Counted from the stretch's first letter, positions 1 through 6,124 are shown. The stretch: 8,578 nt of DNA from an uncultured Bifidobacterium sp. (GCA_937876495.1 CALEGL010000334.1:1-8578); one strand, 5' to 3'. The notes: a model not told the origin generated them from the sequence alone. A program made the numbers and translations.

Positions 1-906
1 CGTGGCCGGGGTGGAGTGACCGGCGTCCCCATGTTCCGGCTCCGCTTGGCCCTGCTCCGCGTGGGGCCAGTCGGTTCCGGACACGGGGGCGTCGGTCGGG
101 TGACGCAGCTCGGATTCGTCGAACACGCTGGCGAAGGGCAGTTCACGTCTGGTCGGGGCGGCGGGATGGGTGGCCGTCAGGGACGGACCGGGCGCCGGAT
201 CGCCGACCAGGACGACGCGATCCGGGACGGCGTCATGGGCGGATGCCGCATCCCCCGTGGAGGCGATGTCATCTCCGGCGGTCTCCCCCGCCCCTCCGAT
301 TCCGCCGACCAGGGCCTCGACGGCAACGATCCGCGCATCCTGGCGCGTGACGATGCCGAAGTCAAGGCTCAGCTCGTCGCCGTTGCGCAGGGTCACCAGC
401 GAGGAGGTCTGCACATACGACTTCTCGGACAGCCAGGAGTCGACAAGAACCACCCGGCGCCCGGCGATGGACGGGCCCTTGACGGAGGGGTAGACGAAGT
501 CCATGACGAAACCGTCGAGGTCCTGGCCACGGGAGGCCGCCGCATGCACCATCGCGCAGACGAGAGGGACGGCGGCCGCGGTCAGCGCGCCTACGGCGTC
601 GTAGTCGTCGGTGGAGAACCCGCGCTCCTCGAGGGCGTCCAGCAGAAGATGCCCGACACCGGCGGCGCGATGGTCGAAGGTCACTGCGAAAAGCTCGCTG
701 AAGGGACGGTCGGTCACGTCATGCTCAAGCAGCGCATGGATCTGCTCCCGAGGCGAGAGACGGGCGAAGGCCGCGTCATCGGGCAGCAGGCCGCCTCGCC
801 CGGCGTTGTCCGGAAGACCCGAGGTGAAAGCCTCACCCTCACCCGAATCACCGGAAGCAGTGGCACCGCCGGCCTGACGTTCCGATTCCCTCATGTCGTC
901 GCTCAT
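1..906 (-). CDS. Orotate phosphoribosyltransferase-like protein with degenerate PRPP loop, partial (3' end off window)
   Basis: Reading the minus strand from ATG 906 gives 302 codons with no stop before the window edge, so the C-terminus is missing. Residues about 50-200 look like the type I phosphoribosyltransferase fold of orotate phosphoribosyltransferases: a GALTAAAVPL segment (106-115), an FVMDFVYPSVKG segment (133-144) where the family has FVRKExKxHG, then the hydrophobic strand and loop VVLVDSWLSEKS (152-163). In active enzymes that loop is VVxDDxxTTG; here the second acidic residue and the TTG are lost, so PRPP catalysis is doubtful. After residue 202 the chain is Gly/Ala/Asp-rich and looks disordered. 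It lies 91 bp downstream of rmuC on the same strand, probably in one transcript. An in-frame ATG at 987, only 10 bp after the rmuC stop and preceded by AGAAGGGAAG, would add 27 residues; those codons have less G/C at the third position, so 906 is preferred. Family call is moderate; function is unknown. Confidence 0.72.
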   Translation of the reverse strand, partial: MSDDMRESERQAGGATASGDSGEGEAFTSGLPDNAGRGGLLPDDAAFARLSPREQIHALLEHDVTDRPFSELFAVTFDHRAAGVGHLLLDALEERGFSTDDYDAVGALTAAAVPLVCAMVHAAASRGQDLDGFVMDFVYPSVKGPSIAGRRVVLVDSWLSEKSYVQTSSLVTLRNGDELSLDFGIVTRQDARIVAVEALVGGIGGAGETAGDDIASTGDAASAHDAVPDRVVLVGDPAPGPSLTATHPAAPTRRELPFASVFDESELRHPTDAPVSGTDWPHAEQGQAEPEHGDAGHSTPAT

Positions 907-997
907 GGGGCCCACCCTACCGCCGAGACGGGCCAGACGGCCGCATGGCGCCGGATTCCCCTCGCCGTCGCATGTCGTTCGTGGCATGTCTTCCCTT

Positions 998-2416
998 CTA
1001 CTTCTGACGTTCGGACCGCCTCGTCTCCGTTCCCCGAATCTCCGCCCCTTGGCTCTCAGCTCCCTGCGTCTCCGCTCCCTGCGTCTCAGCTCCCTGCGTC
1101 TCCGGGGCGATGAGCTCCCTGATGTCCGCCGAATCGGAATCCAGCGGCTCCACCGGGGCGATCGTCGTCGAGGCGTCGAGCTTCTGCAACCGGCGCGCGG
1201 TGACGAGGACGCGGGATTCGAGACTGGCGGCGAACTGGTTGTAGGCCGCGACCGTACGGGTGATGGCCGCTCCGAGGGCCGAGGCCCGCGCTCCCAGGAC
1301 GGCGAAGCGCCCATACAGCTCGCGGGACAGGTCGAAAAGGCGGCGGGCGTCCTCGCTCAGGCTCTGCTGCTGCCAGGCATAGGACACCGACCTCAGGATG
1401 GCCCAGAGGGTGACGGGGGAGGCGAGCGCCACGTTGTGGGCGAAGGCGTCGTCGAGGAGGGTGGGGTCGGCGTCGAGCGCCGAACGCAGCAGCGCCTCGT
1501 TGGGGATGAAGGCCACGACGAGGTCGGGCGCGGAATCGAGGGCGTTCCAGTAGGCCTTGTCCCCCAACGCCCGGACATGCTCCCTCAGGGCCCGGGCATG
1601 CGCCTGGAGCAGACGGCCCCGACGCGCGATGTCGGCCGGCGGGGCGGCGTCGGGGATGGCGCAGGCCTTCTGGTAGTCGGCGTAGGGCGTCTTGGCGTCG
1701 ACGGGAATGGACCGGCCGCCAGGAAGATGCACGACCATGTCGGGGCGCAGAGTACGTCCCGTGGCGTCCTCGACGACCGCTTGGACGTCGAAGTCGACGT
1801 GTTCGAGAAGACCCGCGGATTCGACGACGTTGCGCAGCTGCGTCTCCCCCCATGCCCCACGCACCCGGTTGTCACTGAGCGCCGCCGACAGGGCCGCGGT
1901 CTGCCTGTCGAGACGCGTCTGCTGCTCGCCCAGCCCCCGCAGACGCTCCCCGAGCGTCCCCATCTCCTGACGCCGCCCCTCCTCCATGTCCGTCACGCGG
2001 CACCGCAGCTCCTCCAGGGTCTTCTGCACGGGGGTGAGGGCGGCGAGTACCTTGGACTGCTCCTCCAGCGTCGCCTTCTGCTCCTGGCCGCGTCGCTCTG
2101 CGTCGGTCTGCATCCTCTCGCGGTCGCGGTCGAGCCGGTCCCGCTCGGCCTGCTGCTCCTGAGCGAGCTGCGAGCGCACATAGGCCAGCTGATGCTCCAG
2201 ACCTTCGCATCGGGTACGCAGCTGGGCGACGAGGACGTTCAGCCGTGCCTCCTCGTCATGGGCGACGCGGAGCTCGGCGTCCGCCGCACGGCGCTCCCGC
2301 TCCCGCATCCCATCAGCCGAGCGGCGCCCCCTCAGTGAGCCGAGGACGAAGCCGAGAAGGCAGGCCATGCCCAGCGCGATGACAAGGACGAGAACGGACA
2401 GAGGAGAGTCGAACAT
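998..2416 (-). CDS. rmuC: RmuC family DNA recombination protein
   Basis: This 472-residue protein has an N-terminal membrane helix (about residues 6-28) followed by a long charged, Arg/Glu/Gln-rich coiled coil (about 36-170). The RmuC domain follows (about 175-410), with its hallmark stretches NRVRGAWGETQLRNVVE (183-199), RPDMVVHLPGG (224-234), PVDAKTPYADYQKA (238-251), VVAFIPNEALL (300-310) and TLWAILRSVSYAWQQQ (336-351). The PVDAK segment matches the PD-(D/E)xK-like nuclease core described for this family. In E. coli RmuC limits inversions at short inverted repeats; activity here is inferred from homology. The start at 2416 keeps the membrane helix, but no clear Shine-Dalgarno precedes it. 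The C-terminus (430-472) is a run of acidic pentapeptides outside the conserved domain. It lies 153 bp downstream of csoR and 91 bp (or 10 bp) upstream of the phosphoribosyltransferase-like gene, all on the minus strand. Confidence 0.93.
   Translation of the reverse strand: MFDSPLSVLVLVIALGMACLLGFVLGSLRGRRSADGMRERERRAADAELRVAHDEEARLNVLVAQLRTRCEGLEHQLAYVRSQLAQEQQAERDRLDRDRERMQTDAERRGQEQKATLEEQSKVLAALTPVQKTLEELRCRVTDMEEGRRQEMGTLGERLRGLGEQQTRLDRQTAALSAALSDNRVRGAWGETQLRNVVESAGLLEHVDFDVQAVVEDATGRTLRPDMVVHLPGGRSIPVDAKTPYADYQKACAIPDAAPPADIARRGRLLQAHARALREHVRALGDKAYWNALDSAPDLVVAFIPNEALLRSALDADPTLLDDAFAHNVALASPVTLWAILRSVSYAWQQQSLSEDARRLFDLSRELYGRFAVLGARASALGAAITRTVAAYNQFAASLESRVLVTARRLQKLDASTTIAPVEPLDSDSADIRELIAPETQGAETQGAETQGAESQGAEIRGTETRRSERQK
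1004..1108 (-). repeat. 15-bp tandem repeat coding the RmuC C-terminal tail
   Basis: Seven consecutive 15-bp units read, on the minus strand, APETQ, GAETQ, GAETQ, GAESQ, GAEIR, GTETR and RSERQ. The two central units (1064-1093) differ by one base (GGAGCTGAGACGCAG and GGAGCGGAGACGCAG) and the outer ones have diverged. The unit is a multiple of three, so copy-number change would keep rmuC in frame. It lies beyond the conserved RmuC domain. Confidence 0.85.
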
Positions 2417-2528
2417 ATGTTCTATTCAACCGGGTGGATTGGACGGCCGATCAATCGGGAGGTCGGCGAACCGGATGACAGGAAAGCCGGCCTCCGGCGG
2501 TCCGGACGGCCGGGGAACCGGGCTACCG

Positions 2529-2551
2529 GGGAATCGGATTCCCAGGAATCC
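2529..2551. terminator. Hairpin cluster between csoR and rmuC (possible terminator)
   Basis: The 153-bp gap between csoR and rmuC holds no gene. It contains two overlapping inverted repeats that share one arm: GGGAAT with ATTCCC around a 3-nt loop (2529-2543), and GGATTCC with GGAATCC around a 2-nt loop (2536-2551). Only one could form at a time. No T-run follows on either strand, so intrinsic termination after csoR is only a possibility. The rest of the gap (2417-2528) is rich in CCGG motifs, and I see no convincing rmuC promoter there. Confidence 0.35.
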
Positions 2552-2569
2552 GGACCACCGTGCCGGCCA

Positions 2570-2890
2570 CTACGCCCTCACCAGCCGCGCGATGGCCTCG
2601 CTGGCCTCGTGCAGCTTCTCGTCCGCCACCGTTCCGCCTTCGGCCGCCGCCGATCGCACGCAGTGGTCAAGATGATCGTCCAGCAGCAGCATCGCCACGG
2701 ATCGCAGCGCGGAATCCGCGGCGGATATCTGCGTGAGCACATCGATGCAGTACTGGTCGTCGTCGACCATCTGGGCGATAGCATGGACCTGCCCCTCGAT
2801 GCGACGCAGACGCGCCAGCACCCTCCCTTTGTCCCCGTGATACCCCTGCATGGCCCTTCCACCGGTTTTCCGTGACGGATCATCGTCCAT
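2570..2890 (-). CDS. csoR: CsoR-type copper-sensing transcriptional repressor
   Basis: This 106-residue protein belongs to the CsoR/RcnR/FrmR family of small all-helical repressors. The conserved region begins GYHGDKGRVLARLRRIEGQV and carries the Cu(I) ligand set of copper sensors: Cys48 (in QYCIDVLTQ), then His73 and Cys77 (in DDHLDHCV). The spacings of 25 and 4 residues equal those of B. subtilis CsoR (C45, H70, C74). Copper binding is expected to release it from DNA and derepress the efflux gene. The start at 2890 was chosen because GGAAGGAG lies just upstream (spacing about 6); a longer frame from 2923 would add 11 residues that look like translated leader. It is divergent from the copper ATPase, and a G-tract palindrome of CsoR-operator type lies at 3098-3123, supporting control of that gene and perhaps of itself. 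Copper rather than nickel or formaldehyde sensing is inferred from the ligands and neighbour. Confidence 0.93.
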   Translation of the reverse strand: MDDDPSRKTGGRAMQGYHGDKGRVLARLRRIEGQVHAIAQMVDDDQYCIDVLTQISAADSALRSVAMLLLDDHLDHCVRSAAAEGGTVADEKLHEASEAIARLVRA

Positions 2891-3095
2891 ACCTGCTCCT
2901 TCCACGCCACGCGCCCCACGCATGAAGCTCAGAACAAGGCGCGAGACACGACATACGGAATCCGAACGTCAATCCTCTCCGCCGCCGCCCGCGCCCATGT
3001 GCGCCACGCGGACGCACAATGCCAAGCGCATACGCGGCAGGTCCGCAAGCCACGTGGACGAGTCGCAGCGGCGGATCACGTTTCGATTCGCCTCC

Positions 3096-3101
3096 AGTAT
3101 A
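3096..3101 (-). promoter_or_regulatory. Candidate csoR -10 element overlapping the operator
   Basis: On the minus strand this reads TATACT, one mismatch from the -10 consensus, and it overlaps the left end of the CsoR-type palindrome. No good -35 is seen 16-18 bp upstream. If used, csoR would be autoregulated and have a leader of roughly 200 nt. This is inference from position and match only. Confidence 0.35.
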
Positions 3102-3123
3102 CCCCATAGGGGTATGGGGTATA
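3098..3123. promoter_or_regulatory. CsoR-type operator (nested palindrome)
   Basis: An inner inverted repeat TACCCC-ATA-GGGGTA (3100-3114) is nested in an outer one whose arms are TATACCCC (3098-3105) and GGGGTATA (3116-3123). The left arm can therefore pair with either of two GGGGTA tracts. C/G-tract palindromes flanked by TA are the known form of CsoR operators. It sits 64 bp before the ATPase start and directly upstream of an extended -10, the right place for repression. Confidence 0.8.
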
Positions 3124-3126
3124 GCG

Positions 3127-3135
3127 TGCTATTCT
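3127..3135 (+). promoter_or_regulatory. Candidate extended -10 promoter of the copper ATPase
   Basis: TGCTATTCT fits the extended -10 form TGnTAnnnT. The -35 position falls inside the palindrome and has no TTGACA-like hexamer, which is common for extended -10 promoters. Transcription would start near 3142, giving a leader of about 45 nt, and CsoR bound to 3098-3123 would block polymerase. Confidence 0.5.
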
Positions 3136-3175
3136 CGGACGCGGGACGACGGGGAACGCCGCCCCGGAATGACGC

Positions 3176-3182
3176 AAGGAGG
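3176..3182 (+). promoter_or_regulatory. Ribosome binding site of the copper ATPase
   Basis: AAGGAGG, a full Shine-Dalgarno match, ends 5 nt before ATG 3188 and fixes that start. Confidence 0.85.
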
Positions 3183-3187
3183 ATCCG

Positions 3188-5863
3188 ATGTCCGTCGATC
3201 CGTTCGCTCTGGCCGGCGCCGTGGTCGTCGCCGGAGTGCTGACCTGGCTTATCCTGCGGTTCTTCTTCGGCAGGACGTCATCGGCCCAGGGGGTTCTGCA
3301 GGACGGTGTACAGAAGGCCACCGTCGTCGTCAGCGGCGGATACTCCCCTGCGACCCTGACAATGAGGCCGGGAACGCCGATCGTCCTGAGCTTCGACCGC
3401 CAGGAGACCGGCGAATGCACCTCGCATGTGGTCTTCCCCGACCTCGCCCTGGATGCATCCCTGCCGGGGGACGCCGTCACCGAGGTGCGGCTTCCGGCCC
3501 TCAAGGCGGGCGACTACCCCTTCGCCTGCGGCATGAACATGGTCCACGGCATGCTCCGCGTCATCGGCGATTCCCCGGCACGGAACGCACGGGACGCGCA
3601 GGGAGCGAATCACGATTCCGCCGGGGACGACCGGACAGGGGCCGGAGCCTTCATGGCCGCATCATCCGACTCCGCCTCCGGCCTGCAAACGCCTCGGGTC
3701 TCCGCGGACGTCTCCCGCGCGCTGGAGGGCGAACGACAGGACGCCGCCGAACGTCATGGGGAGATCCTCCGCCTCACGCGTCTCGTCGTCATCGCGGCCG
3801 TGCTCACCGTTCCCGTCTTCGTCACCTCCATGCTCCATATGCTCGTTCCGGAGATCGTCCCCGGCTGGATGGTCAACCCCTGGCTGCAGGCGATCCTCAT
3901 CACGCCCGTCATGTTCTACTGCGGCGCCCCCATCCACCGCGTCGGATGGCCGGCGCTCGTGCACCGCATGCCGGAGATGAACTCCCTCGTCTCCCTCGGC
4001 TCGACAGCCGCCTACGCGTTCAGCCTTGTGGCCTGCATCGCTCCCGGCGTGCTCCCCGAGGGCTCGCGGGAGCCCTACTTTGAATCTGTCGGGGTCATCG
4101 TCACCCTCGTGCTGCTGGGTCGGCTTCTGGAGGCCCGCGCACGGGAGGGCACCGGCAGGGCGGTGCGCGCCCTCATCGGGCTGCGTCCACGCACCGCCCA
4201 TCGACTGGATACTGGGGTTTCGCCCGTCGCCGAGTCCTGGAGGAATCCGGCGCGTCTGCGGGACGTCGACATCGATGACGTCAAGGCCGGGGACGTGGTG
4301 GTCGTCCGACCGGGCGAGCGCATCCCCGCCGACGGCGTCGTGCTCGAGGGGGGCTCCCGCGTCGACGAATCCATGATCACCGGCGAGTCCACGGCGGTGA
4401 CGCGCGGAGTCGGCTCAGCCGTCACCGGCTCCACCATCGCCCTGGACGGAGCGCTGGCCATGCGCGTGACGCGCACCGGCGGCGACACCGTGCTGGCGCA
4501 GATCATCGCCCTCGTCTCCCGCGCGCAGGCCACCAAGGCCCCCGTGCAGACGCTCGCCGACCGCATCGCCCGCGTGTTCGTGCCCGCCGTCATCATCATC
4601 GCCGTCTGGACCTTCGCCGCCTGGGCTGCCCTGGGGCCGCAGCCGAAGCTCATCCACGCCCTGGTCACCGCGGTGAGCGTGCTGATCATCGCCTGCCCCT
4701 GCGCCCTGGGACTCGCCACCCCGCTGTCGGTGACGGCTGCGATGGGACTCGGCGCCACCAACGGCGTGCTCGTCACATCCGCCTCCGCTCTGGAGCGCGC
4801 ACGCGACATCCGCACCGTGGTCTTCGACAAGACCGGCACCATCACCCGCGGGCTGGTGGACGCCGACTCGCATATCGACAGTCCCACCTATCGCGGCGAC
4901 GAGATCAAGCCCGGATCCGCGCAGACGATGGCCGCGCTCCACCGCGCCGGCATCCGCACTGTCATGCTCAGCGGGGACAGAGCCGACGCCGCCGAGCGCA
5001 TCGCCTCCGAGGTCGGCATCGACACGGTGATCGCCGAGGTGCGCCCCGGCGGGAAGGCGGTCTGGATCGACCGCCTGCGTCGCGAACGCGACGCCGAGGA
5101 CACGACAAGGGGAAGGGATAAGGACGGCTCCACGAAACGCGGTCTCGGCCTCATCGCCATGGTCGGCGACGGCGTGAACGACGCCCCCGCCCTGGCGAAG
5201 GCCGATCTAGGCATCGCCATGGGAACCGGCACGGACGTGGCCATGCAATCCGCGGACGTCACCCTCATGAGCGGCGACCTGCGGGGGGTACTGGACACCA
5301 TCGCGCTGTCAAAGGCCACGATGCGCAACATCGGGGAGAACCTTGCATGGGCGTTCGGATACAACATCATCGGCATCCCCATCGCCGCCGGCGTCCTCTA
5401 CCCCGTCACCGGCTGGCTCCTCAGCCCGATGATCGCCGGACTGGCCATGGCGTTCAGCTCCGTGTGCCTCGTCCTGAACGCCAATCGCCTGCGCCATGCA
5501 CGCATCCGGCGGAACCCTCCGACGGATGCCGGAGACGAGACGACCCGGATCTCAGAGACATCCGCACCACGGGTAATCGTGGACGACGGAACCGTGGACG
5601 ACGACTCACTCTCCGGCGGAACCGGGACGGAGCCCGCATCGTCATCACACCAACCAACGAAAGGACAGACCATGCATATGATGCATCACCACGACGGCAA
5701 GGACTCCGGGACCACGGCCACCGACCCCGTCTGCGGGATGAGCGTGACCGTCGACGGTTCGACGGTCAGCCGCGAATTCGAGGGACGCACCTACCACTTC
5801 TGCAGCGAGAGCTGCGCGGCGACCTTCGACAAGGCGCCCGCCCAGTACGCGACGAAGGGCTGA
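3188..5863 (+). CDS. copA: Composite copper P1B-type ATPase: cupredoxin-like + core lacking N domain + YHS
   Basis: This 891-residue protein is a Cu(I)-type P1B ATPase by its motifs: TGES (398-401), CPC in a membrane helix (503-505), DKTGT (547-551, phosphorylated Asp547), MLSGD (593-597), GDGVNDAP (660-667), YN (725-726) and MxxSS (754-758). It starts with a membrane helix (7-27) and a cupredoxin-like domain (about 43-126) with candidate ligands Cys77, His80, Cys114, Met116, His120 and Met122; no GMTCxxC heavy-metal domain is present. Eight further helices lie near 197-218, 229-248, 264-288, 299-315, 462-483, 488-513, 718-740 and 745-765. An acidic linker (771-828) leads to a YHS domain (about 845-886; DPVCGM, YHFC, Cys876). 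Asp547 to MLSGD is only about 50 residues, against roughly 160-190 in normal CopA, so the ATP-binding N domain with SEHP seems to be absent and ATP-driven export is uncertain. CsoR control is inferred from the divergent csoR and the operator. Family call is firm; activity is not. The symbol is by family. Confidence 0.9.
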   Translation: MSVDPFALAGAVVVAGVLTWLILRFFFGRTSSAQGVLQDGVQKATVVVSGGYSPATLTMRPGTPIVLSFDRQETGECTSHVVFPDLALDASLPGDAVTEVRLPALKAGDYPFACGMNMVHGMLRVIGDSPARNARDAQGANHDSAGDDRTGAGAFMAASSDSASGLQTPRVSADVSRALEGERQDAAERHGEILRLTRLVVIAAVLTVPVFVTSMLHMLVPEIVPGWMVNPWLQAILITPVMFYCGAPIHRVGWPALVHRMPEMNSLVSLGSTAAYAFSLVACIAPGVLPEGSREPYFESVGVIVTLVLLGRLLEARAREGTGRAVRALIGLRPRTAHRLDTGVSPVAESWRNPARLRDVDIDDVKAGDVVVVRPGERIPADGVVLEGGSRVDESMITGESTAVTRGVGSAVTGSTIALDGALAMRVTRTGGDTVLAQIIALVSRAQATKAPVQTLADRIARVFVPAVIIIAVWTFAAWAALGPQPKLIHALVTAVSVLIIACPCALGLATPLSVTAAMGLGATNGVLVTSASALERARDIRTVVFDKTGTITRGLVDADSHIDSPTYRGDEIKPGSAQTMAALHRAGIRTVMLSGDRADAAERIASEVGIDTVIAEVRPGGKAVWIDRLRRERDAEDTTRGRDKDGSTKRGLGLIAMVGDGVNDAPALAKADLGIAMGTGTDVAMQSADVTLMSGDLRGVLDTIALSKATMRNIGENLAWAFGYNIIGIPIAAGVLYPVTGWLLSPMIAGLAMAFSSVCLVLNANRLRHARIRRNPPTDAGDETTRISETSAPRVIVDDGTVDDDSLSGGTGTEPASSSHQPTKGQTMHMMHHHDGKDSGTTATDPVCGMSVTVDGSTVSREFEGRTYHFCSESCAATFDKAPAQYATKG
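5659..5863 (+). other. YHS-domain module with internal RBS and ATG (possible separate 63-aa protein)
   Basis: Inside the ATPase frame, GAAAGGA (5659-5665) stands 6 nt before an in-frame ATG at 5672. Starting there gives 63 residues: a Met/His-rich leader (MHMMHHH) and a YHS domain with Cys849, Cys872 and Cys876 in ATPase numbering. YHS domains bind metals and often occur as small separate proteins beside copper or heavy-metal ATPases. The sequence suggests either a fused module that is also made alone by internal initiation, or two ancestral genes whose separating stop was lost. No internal stop lies between the last membrane helix and this ATG. Confidence 0.5.
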
Positions 5864-5889
5864 CGACCCGGCATCCCTTCCGGACGAGC

Positions 5890-5927
5890 GAGACGCCCGT
5901 ACAAAGGTGAGACGTCCGTACAGAAGA
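5890..5927. repeat. Imperfect 19-bp tandem repeat downstream of the ATPase
   Basis: GAGACGCCCGTACAAAGGT (5890-5908) is followed directly by GAGACGTCCGTACAGAAGA (5909-5927). The first 16 bases differ at two positions. It lies between the ATPase stop and the terminator hairpin. No function is evident; a duplicated protein-binding site or slippage are both possible. Confidence 0.6.
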
Positions 5928-5939
5928 GGTCTGGAATAC

Positions 5940-5975
5940 GATGAGGCTCCCTGCGATTCCGCAGGGAGCCTCATC
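5940..5975. terminator. Strong bidirectional hairpin terminator candidate
   Basis: GATGAGGCTCCCTGCG (5940-5955) and its exact reverse complement (5960-5975) flank a 4-nt loop ATTC, giving a perfect 16-bp stem. It stands between the converging copper ATPase and clpB, as expected for a shared terminator. Neither side has a clear T-run, so it may act as a transcript-end or stability hairpin instead. Confidence 0.75.
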
Positions 5976-6091
5976 CATATCCGGGTTTCGAATCCGTCAT
6001 TCCCGGACGGCTGTCTCATCCCCGGGATGCCGCGGAACCGCCGTGCCATGAGCACGACGACGCTCCGCGCCGACGCGCGGGAATCCGCGGA

Positions 6092-6124
6092 TCCGGCGCC
6101 GCCGAAGCACCACCGGGCGCCGGA
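6092..6124 (-). terminator. Hairpin just after the clpB stop
   Basis: TCCGGCGCC (6092-6100) and GGCGCCGGA (6116-6124) form a 9-bp GC-rich stem with a 15-nt loop, starting 3 nt after the clpB stop codon. A second small hairpin, CCGCGC-CGAC-GCGCGG, lies at 6065-6080. No T-run follows. They may help end clpB transcripts, but by-chance pairing in GC-rich DNA is possible. Confidence 0.35.

Larger units (their letters stand above)
2891..3187. other. Divergent csoR/copper ATPase intergenic region
   Basis: This 297-bp region has no credible gene. The operator and promoter elements lie in its right third (3096-3135). The left two thirds (2891-3095) would be a csoR leader of about 200 nt if csoR is transcribed from the operator region. 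A TTGACG at 2967-2972 on the minus strand could be a separate csoR -35, but no good -10 lies at the right distance. Confidence 0.6.

Noticed and set aside
1004..1108. Tandem repeat as a CRISPR or minisatellite array
   Set aside because: The units are 15 bp, adjacent without spacers and coding in frame.
16..1113. 365-codon open frame on the plus strand
   Set aside because: It lies opposite the phosphoribosyltransferase-like gene and the end of rmuC; its tail of repeated PASPLPASQLPAS is just the reverse reading of the rmuC repeat.
893..2338. 481-codon open frame on the plus strand opposite rmuC
   Set aside because: It is antisense to a clearly conserved RmuC protein, and its product is Arg/Gly/Leu-rich low-complexity sequence typical of shadow frames in GC-rich DNA.
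2419..2454. rmuC promoter from TTGATC and TAGAAC on the minus strand
   Set aside because: The spacer would be 24 bp, too long for a standard promoter.
2891..2923. Upstream csoR start adding 11 residues
   Set aside because: The strong GGAAGGAG sits between this ATG and the one at 2890 and is correctly spaced only for 2890.
2880..3107. 75-codon minus-strand frame upstream of and overlapping csoR
   Set aside because: It starts inside the operator, overlaps the csoR start in another frame and shows no conserved pattern.
3019..4083. 354-codon plus-strand frame overlapping the operator and the start of the ATPase
   Set aside because: It runs through the operator and then a different frame of a well-supported ATPase; the product is Arg/Pro/Gly-rich with no recognisable motif.
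4826..4978. N domain hidden in another reading frame by frameshift
   Set aside because: The DNA between the two motifs is only about 150 bp, too short to hold the domain in any frame, and the frame is continuous on both sides.
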